Shown: positions 1-7,876 of the stretch, in pieces
Layout: every line of letters begins with the position of its first letter
How positions within the stretch are numbered: position 1 is the stretch's first letter
Assembly: GCA_002862705.1 (NCBI GenBank)
Contig: PKDU01000045.1
Span: 1-41,115 of the forward strand
DNA: 41,115 nucleotides
Source: Flavobacteriaceae bacterium
Lineage (GTDB): Bacteria; Bacteroidota; Bacteroidia; Flavobacteriales; Flavobacteriaceae
Direction: 5' to 3'
Position numbers and translations under genes: made by a program
The notes under the pieces: model-generated
Databases searched by the model: none
Seen by the model: only the letters and a program-made list of their open reading frames with translations
Told to the model about the DNA's origin: nothing

Positions 1-175
1 TAAAGATGCCAGAGCCTTCGTTTGCACTCATCATTTGAATGAGCATTGCTGCAGAAATATTTCCTGGGATAGTGAATGTCTTATACATATCTCGCCGTTG
101 TTTCTCAATTGCAGAAAAGAGATGCTTTGCGTCATTCATTACCCCTTTTCCACTAGCGGGAGGAGCGACAATCAT
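1..175 (-). pseudogene. DUF3987 mobile-element ATPase, 5'-truncated fragment, runs off window
   Basis: The reverse strand from an ATG at 175 encodes 58 residues that continue past the left edge. They contain a Walker-A-like motif, APPASGKG (residues 4-11), and later the stretch NEGSGIF. This pattern fits DUF3987 proteins, P-loop enzymes with primase or helicase context carried by Bacteroidota integrative elements and prophages. The frame stays open upstream to a TAA at 236-238, and the residues just before the ATG (NLYT) still look like the family. The family's usual N-terminal region is absent, so the gene is probably truncated or decayed at its 5' end. The assignment rests on motif recognition. 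A short true start at 175 is possible but less likely. Confidence 0.6.
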
Positions 176-269
176 TGTATATAGATTACAATGGGAAATA
201 GACTTATTGTATCGATACAGAATGTCATTATTTTTTTATACTACCTGTTAAGGATTAATTTATACTTTA

Positions 270-290
270 TTGGGACATATTTGGGACATA
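270..290. repeat. Tandem TTGGGACATA repeat, 11-bp period
   Basis: The 10-mer TTGGGACATA occurs at 270-279 and again at 281-290. The 11-bp period places both copies on the same face of the helix. It lies between the DUF3987 fragment and the broken T9SS gene. Such repeats can be binding sites for an integrase or regulator. That role is inferred from the mobile-element context and was not tested. Confidence 0.55.
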
Positions 291-395
291 ACATATCCAT
301 TTACAGTATAATAAACGATTGACATTTGTAGGCGAAATACACATAATTTTTGGTTATATATTTTTCCTTAAATTAGTACCACTAAATACAATACG

Positions 396-1016
396 ATGAA
401 AAAAATTATAATCACATAATTTTTCCCATTTCTTTCATTTAGCCAAGGTTTAGATTTTAATAAAGCATATTCAATTAGCGCTTTTACTTTTAATTTAGAT
501 GCCGGTGAAAATTATGACGATTTGTTTGGAATTATACCTTCAGGTGAAATTTGGTACGTTGATTTTATTTCAAATACAAGCCCCGGAGAAGTATATATAG
601 AATCAGCAGACCAAAATGGAAATTTTATTTTACACAATATTCAATATGTGGGTGACGGTTATTTTTGTGGAGGGGAAAAAGTAACATTATACCCTACCAA
701 CACAGGCACTACTTGGCGATACATTGTATACAAGTTTAAATTGAATAGCCAAGCGGTTTTAGCATCTGCATATCCTGAAATTATTGAAAACAAATTTAAT
801 AGACCAACACTATATCCCAACCCTACATCATCTCTATTGGCGCTAAACAGCGATAAAGAGTACGACATAGAGGTATACGATATGGCAGGGAATAAAGTAA
901 TGGCACTTACAGGAAACAACATCAATATGGAACACCTGTCTACTGCAACATACATAGTTAAAGCAACAGACAAGTCAAACAACGAAGAACTAACGTATAA
1001 GGTTGTAAAGAATTAA
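396..1016 (+). pseudogene. T9SS type A sorting domain protein, interrupted by a stop in the signal peptide
   Basis: An ATG at 396 opens a typical signal peptide (MKKIIIT), but codon 8 is TAA (417-419). The same frame then continues with FFPFLSFSQG, exactly the hydrophobic core and cleavage region expected, and stays open to 1016. Changing TAA to TTA would restore a 206-residue secreted protein. The C-terminus from about codon 140 (LYPNPTSS, then EVYDMAGNKV and YIVKATD) is a Por-secretion type A sorting domain, recognised by the type IX secretion system for export and cell-surface attachment. The central region is not a family I recognise. The next in-frame ATG (522) lacks a signal peptide, so export from it is unlikely. 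A sequencing error is possible. Base composition is more AT-rich than the neighbours. Confidence 0.8.
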
Positions 1017-1180
1017 CTGCCAGTTTTCAGTTGATTTTATAAAACCTGGTTACTTATTACAGGGAAGATTCGTTTTACGTAAGACAAAATTTAACTGTCT
1101 GACAACTGCCAATTTTGATGTTTTTCGTATATTTATGTAGTCTATTTAACTGAAAAGGGTTTTGGCTTATATGGAAAGAA

Positions 1181-1208
1181 AAAACCCCAGCAAAGAAGTC
1201 GGGGTTTT
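1181..1208 (-). terminator. Intrinsic terminator after tRNA-Leu
   Basis: The arms AAAACCCC (1181-1188) and GGGGTTTT (1201-1208) form an 8-bp stem. Read on the minus strand the hairpin is followed by more T residues. It sits directly after the tRNA-Leu 3' end. Confidence 0.8.
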
Positions 1209-1209
1209 G

Positions 1210-1291
1210 TGCGGGTGAAGGGACTCGAACCCCCACGCCGTGAAGCACTAGATCCTAAATCTAGCGTGTCTACCAATTTCACCACACCCGC
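1210..1291 (-). tRNA. tRNA-Leu (anticodon TAG)
   Basis: The minus strand folds as a class II tRNA. The 7-bp acceptor stem pairs GCGGGTG with CACCCGC, followed by discriminator A. The anticodon stem CTAGA/TCTAG encloses the loop TTTAGGA, giving anticodon TAG, which reads CUA and other CUN leucine codons. A variable arm lies between the anticodon and T arms, and the T loop contains GTTCGAGTC. CCA is not encoded. The gene has its own promoter upstream and a terminator immediately downstream. Its 3' end faces the accessory DNA at the left of the window. Confidence 0.97.
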
Positions 1292-1301
1292 ATTAGGACG
1301 G

Positions 1302-1329
1302 CAAATATAAGGATGTTTCCCTAATTCAA
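1302..1329 (-). promoter_or_regulatory. Promoter of tRNA-Leu
   Basis: On the minus strand TTG (1329-1327), a 17-bp spacer and TATATTTG (1309-1302) match the Bacteroidota -33/-7 promoter pattern TTG...TAnnTTTG. The -7 box lies 10 bp upstream of the mature tRNA 5' end. Confidence 0.7.
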
Positions 1330-1384
1330 AACCACTTTCTTATCGTATAAGTATTTTATACCTTAGTTGCTTATTCAAATCCCT

Positions 1385-2782
1385 ATGTCAAATTTTTTAA
1401 CATACGTCCAAGAACACCAAAATCGCTTCTTAGAAGAACTGTTTTCGCTTATCCGTATTCCTTCCATTAGCGCAGATTCTACCTACATCCCGGAGATGCA
1501 AAAAGCGGCCACGGCCGTGCAAGGAGCCCTCGCAAAAGCTGGCTGCACACATACCGAGCTGTGTCCTACTAAAGGCTTTCCCATTGTTTATGGTGAAAAA
1601 ATAATTGATGCTTCCCTACCCACCGTGCTGGTTTATGGACATTATGACGTACAACCCCCAGACCCACTGGACCTTTGGGACAACGATCCCTTTGACCCGG
1701 TAATTAAAAAAACGGCCCTTCACCCCGATGGAGCCATATTTGCACGTGGTGCCTGTGACGACAAAGGCCAGATGTTTATGCATATCAAGGCATTGGAGGT
1801 CATGGAGCAAAACGGCGGACTACCCTGCAACATCAAATTTATGATAGAAGGCGAAGAAGAAGTGGGCAGCGATAACCTAGAACACTTTGTGCGCGCCAAC
1901 CCTGAAAAGCTGGACAATGACATTATTTTGATTTCAGATACGGGAATGCTAGCAAACGATTTGCCATCCATCACCACCGGACTGCGTGGCATGAGCTATG
2001 TGGAAGTGGAAGTAACAGGACCTAATCGCGATCTGCACTCAGGTCTATATGGCGGTGCAGTGGCCAATCCCATCAACATCCTGACCCAAATGATTGCCTC
2101 CCTACACGACGAAAACAACCACATCACCATACCCGGTTTTTACGATAAGGTGGCAGAGCTAAGTGCGTCTGAACGCGAAGAAATGGGAAAAATTCCCTTC
2201 TCCCTTGATGCCTATAAAGAAGCGTTGGATATAGCAGCAGTACATGGCGAAAAAGGCTATACCACCAACGAGCGAAAATCCATTCGCCCATCATTAGATG
2301 TCAATGGCATATGGGGAGGCTATACGGGCGAAGGTGCCAAAACCGTAATTGCTAGCAAGGCCTATGCAAAAATTTCCATGCGATTGGTACCCGATCAACG
2401 TTCTGAAGAAATTACCGCACTCTTTACGGAGCATTTTACCGCATTGGCACCAGAAGGGGTTAAGGTAAAGATAACGCCACACCACGGCGGCGAGGCATAT
2501 GTGATGCATGCTGACGGAATGGAATTTCAAGCAGCAAGCAAAGCCTATATGGAAACCTTTGGCAAAGCACCACTACCCGTTCGAGATGGCGGCAGCATTC
2601 CAATTGTGGCACTGTTTGAAGAAACACTTGACAGCAAGACCATCCTGATGGGGTTTGGCTTAGATAGCGATGCCATTCACTCGCCAAACGAGCATTTTGG
2701 GGTGTTTAATTTCTTAAAAGGAATTGAGACGATTCCGCACTTTTACCACCACTTTACTGGACTTTTTCAAGCAAATCAATAA
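1385..2782 (+). CDS. M20 family dipeptidase (zinc metallopeptidase)
   Basis: The 465-residue product is an M20/M25/M40 metallopeptidase close to carnosinase-like dipeptidases, which hydrolyse dipeptides in the cytoplasm using two metal ions. Visible signatures are GHYDVQP (metal-ligand His about 86), ARGACDDKGQ (bridging Asp about 125), EGEEEVGS (catalytic and ligand Glu about 157-159), SDTGM, and RDLHSG in the dimerisation domain. Length is normal. The ATG at 1385 is preferred over one at 1367 because family proteins begin shortly before the first helix; the extra six residues add nothing recognisable. The last 29 bp overlap tail-to-tail with hemW, so no separate terminator exists between them. 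Confidence 0.93.
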   Translation: MSNFLTYVQEHQNRFLEELFSLIRIPSISADSTYIPEMQKAATAVQGALAKAGCTHTELCPTKGFPIVYGEKIIDASLPTVLVYGHYDVQPPDPLDLWDNDPFDPVIKKTALHPDGAIFARGACDDKGQMFMHIKALEVMEQNGGLPCNIKFMIEGEEEVGSDNLEHFVRANPEKLDNDIILISDTGMLANDLPSITTGLRGMSYVEVEVTGPNRDLHSGLYGGAVANPINILTQMIASLHDENNHITIPGFYDKVAELSASEREEMGKIPFSLDAYKEALDIAAVHGEKGYTTNERKSIRPSLDVNGIWGGYTGEGAKTVIASKAYAKISMRLVPDQRSEEITALFTEHFTALAPEGVKVKITPHHGGEAYVMHADGMEFQAASKAYMETFGKAPLPVRDGGSIPIVALFEETLDSKTILMGFGLDSDAIHSPNEHFGVFNFLKGIETIPHFYHHFTGLFQANQ

Positions 2783-3896
2783 GGAACAAGTCGGCGGCAA
2801 TACCGTCGGCAACAAAAGCGCCTTTGTGCGTTGCCTTTAGGCAGTTGTCTTCGAAATGTAGCAATCCTGTGTTGATAAAATGGGCTGCCTGCTGCTCTAG
2901 GTGATTGCGGTAGCGTATCCCCAACTTTGCTTCTAACTGTTCCAACGAAACGCCCCAAGAAGCACGAAGGCCTATCATGATAGCTTCGTTGAATTTATCA
3001 ATAACACTCAGTTTTTCAATGGTTTGTGGTATGTCACCCGCTGTGATTTTTTTCATGTAAGCAGCATTATTACTCACATTCCAATAGCGGTTTTCTCCAT
3101 CAAAACCATGTGCAGAGGGACCAATACCCAAATAGGGTTTGCCCTGCCAATAAGCGGTATTGTTACGAGAACGAAAGCCCGGCTTCCCAAAGCTAGACAA
3201 CTCATAATGTTCATAGCCCGCTTGTGTTAAGCTGTCTGCCAAATGTAAGAATTGGGCTTCAACATCTGCATCATCCAACAAGAAAACAATGCCTTTGGAG
3301 ACAAAATGTTCAAGTGCTGTTTTGGGTTCTAGTGTAAGAGCATAAGAAGAGATATGCGGCACATCTAGCTTTAAAGCCGTTTCTAGGTTTTCTTGCCAAT
3401 CAGCAAAGGTGGTGTGTGGTGTCCCAAACAAAAGGTCAATAGATATATTTTCAAAAAGTTCTTGTGCCCAAATCACTGCTTGCACGGCTTGTTTGCCATT
3501 GTGAACACGGTTCATCAAGGTCAGTTCTTTGTCATGAAAAGACTGTATGCCAATAGACAAACGATTGATTCCTGCATCTTTGAGGGCTTGTAAATATGCA
3601 GGGCTTAGATCGTCAGGGTTGGCTTCAAGCGTAATCTCGGGTGATGCAACCACGGTAAATTGTGCATAGACCTCCGCTATAAGTAGGCTTATTTGAAATG
3701 CCGTGAGCATGGAGGGCGTACCGCCTCCAAAATAAATGGTTTCAATGGGCGCTTGGGCTTCTTCTTTACGAAGCCCTATTTCTTTTTTGAGTGCAGCAAC
3801 CATTTCGTTGGTATAATTGGCCGATGTTGAGAAATGAAAATTACAATAGTGACACGCCTTTCTGCAAAAAGGAATATGGAGATAAATACCCGACAT
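2754..3896 (-). CDS. hemW: HemW-like radical SAM protein (heme chaperone)
   Basis: The 380-residue protein carries the radical SAM cluster motif CxxxCxxC (Cys11, Cys15, Cys18) right after YLHIPFC, and the SAM-binding glycine stretch YFGGGTPS, followed by HemN-type regions such as NRLSIGIQSF. This combination marks HemW, formerly called oxygen-independent coproporphyrinogen oxidase-like. Family knowledge says HemW binds heme and delivers it to respiratory enzymes and does not oxidise coproporphyrinogen. The start at 3896 was chosen because the YLHIPFC motif normally sits within ten residues of the N-terminus; an upstream in-frame ATG at 3992 lies inside ruvC. It begins two bases after the ruvC stop codon, implying cotranscription. 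Confidence 0.92.
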   Translation of the reverse strand: MSGIYLHIPFCRKACHYCNFHFSTSANYTNEMVAALKKEIGLRKEEAQAPIETIYFGGGTPSMLTAFQISLLIAEVYAQFTVVASPEITLEANPDDLSPAYLQALKDAGINRLSIGIQSFHDKELTLMNRVHNGKQAVQAVIWAQELFENISIDLLFGTPHTTFADWQENLETALKLDVPHISSYALTLEPKTALEHFVSKGIVFLLDDADVEAQFLHLADSLTQAGYEHYELSSFGKPGFRSRNNTAYWQGKPYLGIGPSAHGFDGENRYWNVSNNAAYMKKITAGDIPQTIEKLSVIDKFNEAIMIGLRASWGVSLEQLEAKLGIRYRNHLEQQAAHFINTGLLHFEDNCLKATHKGAFVADGIAADLFLIDLLEKVQ

Positions 3897-3898
3897 GC

Positions 3899-4450
3899 TT
3901 ATTTTTTTATGCGGTGGGACTCTTTTTGAACAAAGGATGCCCAACCAGAATAGCTCGTTTCGTTTTGCTGTGCCGGATTGAAATAGTGACATACGGCAGC
4001 TGCAAGTCCATCGGTTGCATCAAGGTTTTTGGGAAGTGTCTTAAGCTTTAGTAGCTGTTGCAACATCTTGGCTACTTGCTCCTTGGAGGCATTACCGCTT
4101 CCAGTAATGGCCATTTTAATCTTACGGGGAGAATACTCAAAAACAGCCAAATCGTGCGCAATCCCCGCAGCAATAGCCACCCCTTGGGCACGCCCTAGCT
4201 TAAGCATGGATTGTACATTTTTACCAAAAAAGGGTGCTTCAAGCGCCATCTCATCTGGCTTAAAGGTTTCGATAAGCTCAGTGGTTCGGGCGTAGATACG
4301 ACCCAAACGCTCGTAGTGACTTTTATACTGGCTAAGCTTTAACTCATTTAACTGCAAGCAAGTCAAGGTATTTCCTTCCACTTTGATGATACCAAACCCC
4401 ATAATGGTGGTTCCAGGATCAACGCCCAAAATAATCCGCGAATCGGCCAT
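3899..4450 (-). CDS. ruvC: Holliday junction endodeoxyribonuclease RuvC
   Basis: RuvC resolves Holliday junctions during recombinational repair by paired nicks. The 183-residue protein has the RNase-H-like fold signature LGVDPGTT near the N-terminus (Asp11), LEAPFF with Glu71, and a C-terminal DATDGLAAA with Asp144 and Asp147. These match the four acidic catalytic residues of the family. Length is normal. It lies between an upstream lipoprotein gene and hemW, with spacings of 22 and 2 bp, so the three are probably one transcript. ruvA and ruvB are not in this window. Confidence 0.97.
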   Translation of the reverse strand: MADSRIILGVDPGTTIMGFGIIKVEGNTLTCLQLNELKLSQYKSHYERLGRIYARTTELIETFKPDEMALEAPFFGKNVQSMLKLGRAQGVAIAAGIAHDLAVFEYSPRKIKMAITGSGNASKEQVAKMLQQLLKLKTLPKNLDATDGLAAAVCHYFNPAQQNETSYSGWASFVQKESHRIKK

Positions 4451-4472
4451 GCGTAAAAATAGGGAATAAAAG

Positions 4473-4919
4473 CTATTTGGTGATAGCGATAGGAAGTGTC
4501 CATTGTACTTCTACAGCAACCTCCAAATTTGTTTTAAATGCAGGTTGGAATAAAGGAAGTGAAGCAACCACCTCTTCAAACGAGGTGAGAACGACAGTAG
4601 AACTTTGAAGTTGCGCGCTGTCTTTAAAATTCACCACTGATAGTTGACCAAGTGTATCTACCTTTAGGGTAACATAAAGGGTGTCGTTTAGCTCGTTAAA
4701 GGAAAGCTTATCTGAAGCCCATTTTACATCCAACTTTTTTTGAAGTGTTTTGGCAAAACAATCCCAATTTAATTTAACGTCATCTTGTGGGCAATCGGGA
4801 AAAAGAGGCGGTTCGTCTAGTTGGGTCCAATTGACGTTAGGTGCTTGGGGTGTTGGTTTGGGGTTGGTGCATGCAAAAAACAACAACGAGATGATCAAGA
4901 AAAGTCCCCAAATTTTCAT
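4473..4919 (-). CDS. Putative lipoprotein with TonB-C-like region
   Basis: The 148-residue product begins with a lipoprotein signal ending in LLFFAC (Cys17), so it should be lipid-anchored in the periplasm or outer membrane. A stretch with FPDCPQ and a second Cys (NWDCFAKTL) resembles the start of TonB C-terminal-type domains of flavobacterial proteins, where two cysteines flank a short helix. The rest has the alternating strands expected of that small fold (YVTLKVDTLGQLSVV). The function is unknown and the domain link is an inference. A likely -7 element, TACATTTA, lies 4 bp before the ATG, so the mRNA may be leaderless. It is the first gene of a lipoprotein-ruvC-hemW unit. Confidence 0.75.
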   Translation of the reverse strand: MKIWGLFLIISLLFFACTNPKPTPQAPNVNWTQLDEPPLFPDCPQDDVKLNWDCFAKTLQKKLDVKWASDKLSFNELNDTLYVTLKVDTLGQLSVVNFKDSAQLQSSTVVLTSFEEVVASLPLFQPAFKTNLEVAVEVQWTLPIAITK

Positions 4920-4923
4920 TGCA

Positions 4924-4931
4924 TAAATGTA
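4924..4931 (-). promoter_or_regulatory. -7 element of the lipoprotein-ruvC-hemW operon
   Basis: TACATTTA on the minus strand matches TAnnTTTG at 7 of 8 positions and ends 4 bp before the ATG at 4919. No -33 TTG was seen at the usual distance. Confidence 0.4.
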
Positions 4932-4985
4932 AAAAATTAAGCGCTCTTTATGAGTAGACCGCCAAATATTTTGTAAATTAGGATT

Positions 4986-5480
4986 ATGGATATAGCACTT
5001 TTAATTCTGGGCGGTCTACTTATTATGCTGGGAATGGCTGGTAGTTTTTTACCTATTATACCCGGGCCACTGACAAGTTGGTTTGGCCTACTTTCTTTAC
5101 ACTATACCACTAAGGTGGAGCAGGATTGGCATTTTCTTGGCTGGACACTTGCCGTTGCCTCAATCGTTATGGCATTGGATTATTTCATACCCATATGGGG
5201 CACCAAAGCTTTTGGCGGCACTAAAGCAGGGGCTATTGGCGCTACTGTGGGATTGGTGGTAGGGTTATTTTTTCCGCCATTTGGAATTATTTTTGGCCCT
5301 TTCATAGGGGCGCTTGCAGGTGAATTAAGCAAGAATGCAGACCGCAAAACAGCACTCAAAGCTGCCCTAGGATCTTTCTTAGGTTTCCTATCTGGGGTTT
5401 TACTAAAGTTTATTGTTTCCTTTATCTACCTGCTGTTTTTTGCTTCAACAGCCTGGAAGGCTTTTGATAGTTGGTTTTAA
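4986..5480 (+). CDS. DUF456 family membrane protein
   Basis: The 164-residue integral membrane protein has a glycine- and proline-rich first segment (GMAGSFLPIIPG) and about four to five hydrophobic helices, including a glycine-zipper-like stretch GAIGATVGLVVGLFFPP. This is the DUF456 pattern, a small membrane family of unknown function. The ATG at 4986 follows TAAATTAG by 4 bp. It is transcribed divergently from the lipoprotein gene and stands alone, with a 231-bp gap behind it. No mechanism can be deduced. Confidence 0.88.
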   Translation: MDIALLILGGLLIMLGMAGSFLPIIPGPLTSWFGLLSLHYTTKVEQDWHFLGWTLAVASIVMALDYFIPIWGTKAFGGTKAGAIGATVGLVVGLFFPPFGIIFGPFIGALAGELSKNADRKTALKAALGSFLGFLSGVLLKFIVSFIYLLFFASTAWKAFDSWF

Positions 5481-5511
5481 GAACCAGGAGCAAAAGGAAG
5501 TCCATTTATAT

Positions 5512-5638
5512 TCAAATCACAATACTATACTTACTAAATAAAAGTACTGAAGGTCGTTCTGTATCAAATCACAATAAATTTTAACTAAACAAAACAAATA
5601 GGCATTAAACCGTGCTAATGGTTCTTCAAATAACAATA
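5512..5638 (+). repeat. Three copies of TCAAATCACAATA
   Basis: TCAAATCACAATA occurs at 5512-5524 and 5564-5576, and TCAAATAACAATA, with one change, at 5626-5638. Unit-to-unit spacing is 52 and 62 bp. It occupies the gap between the convergent DUF456 and ppiD-like genes. The role is unknown. The spacing is too irregular, and the conserved unit too short, for a CRISPR array. Confidence 0.6.
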
Positions 5639-5662
5639 AAACGCCACTAAAGAGAAGTGGCG
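5636..5662 (-). terminator. Intrinsic terminator of the envelope operon
   Basis: A perfect 7-bp stem, CGCCACT (5642-5648) and AGTGGCG (5656-5662), encloses a 7-nt loop. On the minus strand it is followed by TTTTATT, 50 bp after the ppiD-like stop codon. Confidence 0.85.
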
Positions 5663-5711
5663 TAAATTTTATGAATATGTAAATTTTTTCTTATGCAGTG
5701 TAAGAAAACGT

Positions 5712-7820
5712 TTAGTAGAAGAGGTGGCGATTGTCAACAATCGTATATGTTTTCTTTAATGCAGCTGTAAATTCTTGCTGCGCACTTTGTTTTGCATTGT
5801 TCAGCAAAGACGACTTATACCCAGCGTAGCTTGGTAAAGCTGTTGCAGGCGTTGTTGTTGTAGCCTTCACTACATAAACGCCAGTATTACCCGCAATTGG
5901 CTCTGATAGTGCTCCAGAAGTCATGCTAAAGGCAGCGCCTATTACCTTAGGTTCTTTTGATGCGCCAGCCAACATAGCCGCAAATCTGTTCATGGCCTTG
6001 GCCGTACTTGGTGTTTGTCCAAATTGATTGGCAACCTCTTCTAAAGTAGAGTACTCTTCAATTTGATCAACTATATAAGCTTTCTTTTTTTCGTTTAAAA
6101 CAAGTGGGGTTACAGCGGCTGCGACATCTGTTGCTGAAGCTAGACCTTCATTCTTAGATGAAATGACCTGAACAATAAGAAAACTATCTGTATTGTATGA
6201 AAAGCGTTTTACATCAGAAACTTTACGGTCCTCCTCAAAAGCCCATTGTACAACCTGACGTTGGTTGCCTAAACCAGGAAATGATTCGTCTAAAATTTTA
6301 AGATTGTTAACCTCACGAACAGCCAAGCTTTTTTGTTTGGCTAAATCTTCAAAGTCTGTTTCTTTTAGATCAAACTCAAATTGAGATGCTTCTGTATACA
6401 CTCGGTTTGCCGTGGCATCAGAAGGAATGAGTTTTTTAGAAATCGTGGCCAGCTTAACCACGTCTTTTTTGTCCAAAACTTCAATAACATGATATCCAAA
6501 CTCCGTTTCTACAACCCCTTTAGCACCCTTGCGGTTTCTAAACACAAAATCGCTAAATGGCGCTACCATCTCTTCCTTAGTAAATTCTGGCAGATCACCT
6601 CCATTAGGTCCAGAAGGCCCATCTGAATTTTCGCGAGCAAGTTGTGCAAAATCACTTCCGCTGCGTGCTTTTCGCAATAAAGCATACGCTTTTTTTCTGG
6701 CTTGGGATTTTGATCTGCTAATACTTTCCTGAGCTCGTGCCGCACCTTTAAAAGCAACTAAAATATGACGTGCTTTCGCCTTACCATTCTTTTTCTTGGC
6801 AATCATTTTGGTCAAATTACTGTAGCCATTGTCTTCATATGGCCCAAAGACTGCGCCTTTTGAAAGCTTAAATAGCGTACTTGCATAGTTACCAGAAAGC
6901 TCAGTTTCGCTAACAAAAGCATCGTTGTAAGGCACTTCAGAGTATTCACTTACATATGAGGCTATGGCTGTATCGGATACATTGGCAAGCGAAGGAATGA
7001 TTTCCTCCTGCTTGGAAACTTCGTTAAATATAGATCTGTCAGTTAATAGATTACGCAATTCATTTTCAACACGTAACTTATCATCAGGTGTGGCAACCAC
7101 ATCAAATTGTACGTAACGAACACTTCTTGAGGCATCCTGCTCGTAGCTTGCACTGTTTTCATTTATATAAGCTTTAATGTCTTTTTCTGTAACCGCAAAT
7201 AAGCTGTCGGCTACTGAGGTCAAAGGAATGCGGACATATTCAATATCTACAAGGTCGTTTTGTAATGCGTAGTCTTGTTGCGCCTCAAAGCTTGTTACGT
7301 TGATTCCTGCATTAACCATGTCTTGGTAGTTTTTTACCCTGATGTTATTTTTAATGGAAGCTTCTTGCGCTTTCCACTGCTCAAAGCCCTGTGGGTTGTT
7401 TTGACGTAGATCTAGGATAAAGTCGGTAAAGCGTTGTGGGTCAAATGCGCCGTTTTCGTTGACAAACTGGGGGTCTGATGAAAAATTAGGGTCTGATTTG
7501 AGAAACAATTCTATATGGTTTTTCCCTACCTCAAGTCCCAGGTCTTCAAATGTTTGCTCGAAGACTTTGGTATTGGTGCTTTGCTCAAAAGCAAAGTTAA
7601 CGGCTTGCATGGAAGTCATGCGGTAGCTGCGCTCAGCAAAATCTACTTGACGACTGAATTCATCAATGGCAACTTCAGCGTCACCAACAATGAGTACCGG
7701 TTCTTGACTTTGGGTGCTGTTGCCGTCAAAAACGCCTGTGAAAACAAACGCCAGCAACGCCATTCCAATAATGAAAATTAAAAAAATTGAACGCTCTCTG
7801 ATTTTACCTAAAATAGCCAT
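5712..7820 (-). CDS. PpiD/SurA-like peptidyl-prolyl isomerase, membrane-anchored
   Basis: The 702-residue protein has one N-terminal membrane anchor (about residues 11-32), then a large periplasmic part: a SurA-N-like helical region (about 45-190), a parvulin PPIC domain (about 348-455, with KARHILVAF, NGGDLPEF and FGYHVIEV), and a second degenerate parvulin-like segment towards the C-terminus. This is the PpiD layout, a chaperone at the inner-membrane exit of the Sec translocon that helps outer-membrane proteins fold. It is the last gene of a seven-gene envelope operon, 56 bp after the CNNM gene, and TATTTTCG upstream may give it an extra promoter. A terminator follows. Confidence 0.92.
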   Translation of the reverse strand: MAILGKIRERSIFLIFIIGMALLAFVFTGVFDGNSTQSQEPVLIVGDAEVAIDEFSRQVDFAERSYRMTSMQAVNFAFEQSTNTKVFEQTFEDLGLEVGKNHIELFLKSDPNFSSDPQFVNENGAFDPQRFTDFILDLRQNNPQGFEQWKAQEASIKNNIRVKNYQDMVNAGINVTSFEAQQDYALQNDLVDIEYVRIPLTSVADSLFAVTEKDIKAYINENSASYEQDASRSVRYVQFDVVATPDDKLRVENELRNLLTDRSIFNEVSKQEEIIPSLANVSDTAIASYVSEYSEVPYNDAFVSETELSGNYASTLFKLSKGAVFGPYEDNGYSNLTKMIAKKKNGKAKARHILVAFKGAARAQESISRSKSQARKKAYALLRKARSGSDFAQLARENSDGPSGPNGGDLPEFTKEEMVAPFSDFVFRNRKGAKGVVETEFGYHVIEVLDKKDVVKLATISKKLIPSDATANRVYTEASQFEFDLKETDFEDLAKQKSLAVREVNNLKILDESFPGLGNQRQVVQWAFEEDRKVSDVKRFSYNTDSFLIVQVISSKNEGLASATDVAAAVTPLVLNEKKKAYIVDQIEEYSTLEEVANQFGQTPSTAKAMNRFAAMLAGASKEPKVIGAAFSMTSGALSEPIAGNTGVYVVKATTTTPATALPSYAGYKSSLLNNAKQSAQQEFTAALKKTYTIVDNRHLFY

Positions 7821-7876
7821 GGTTATTATTTTTGGACTGCTTGCGAAAATACAATTAAAAAGGTGAATTTAAAATG

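Noticed and set aside
39..251. Plus-strand open frame of 70 codons
   Set aside because: It is opposite the DUF3987 fragment, which has clear family motifs, and its own translation has none.
1015..1116. AACTGCCARTTTT repeated at 1015-1027 and 1104-1116 as attachment sites
   Set aside because: Thirteen bases with one mismatch and no match to the tRNA 3' end; nothing mobile lies between the copies.
5512..5638. Possible CRISPR remnant
   Set aside because: The repeat unit is only 13 bp and the spacing is uneven (52 and 62 bp); no cas genes are present.
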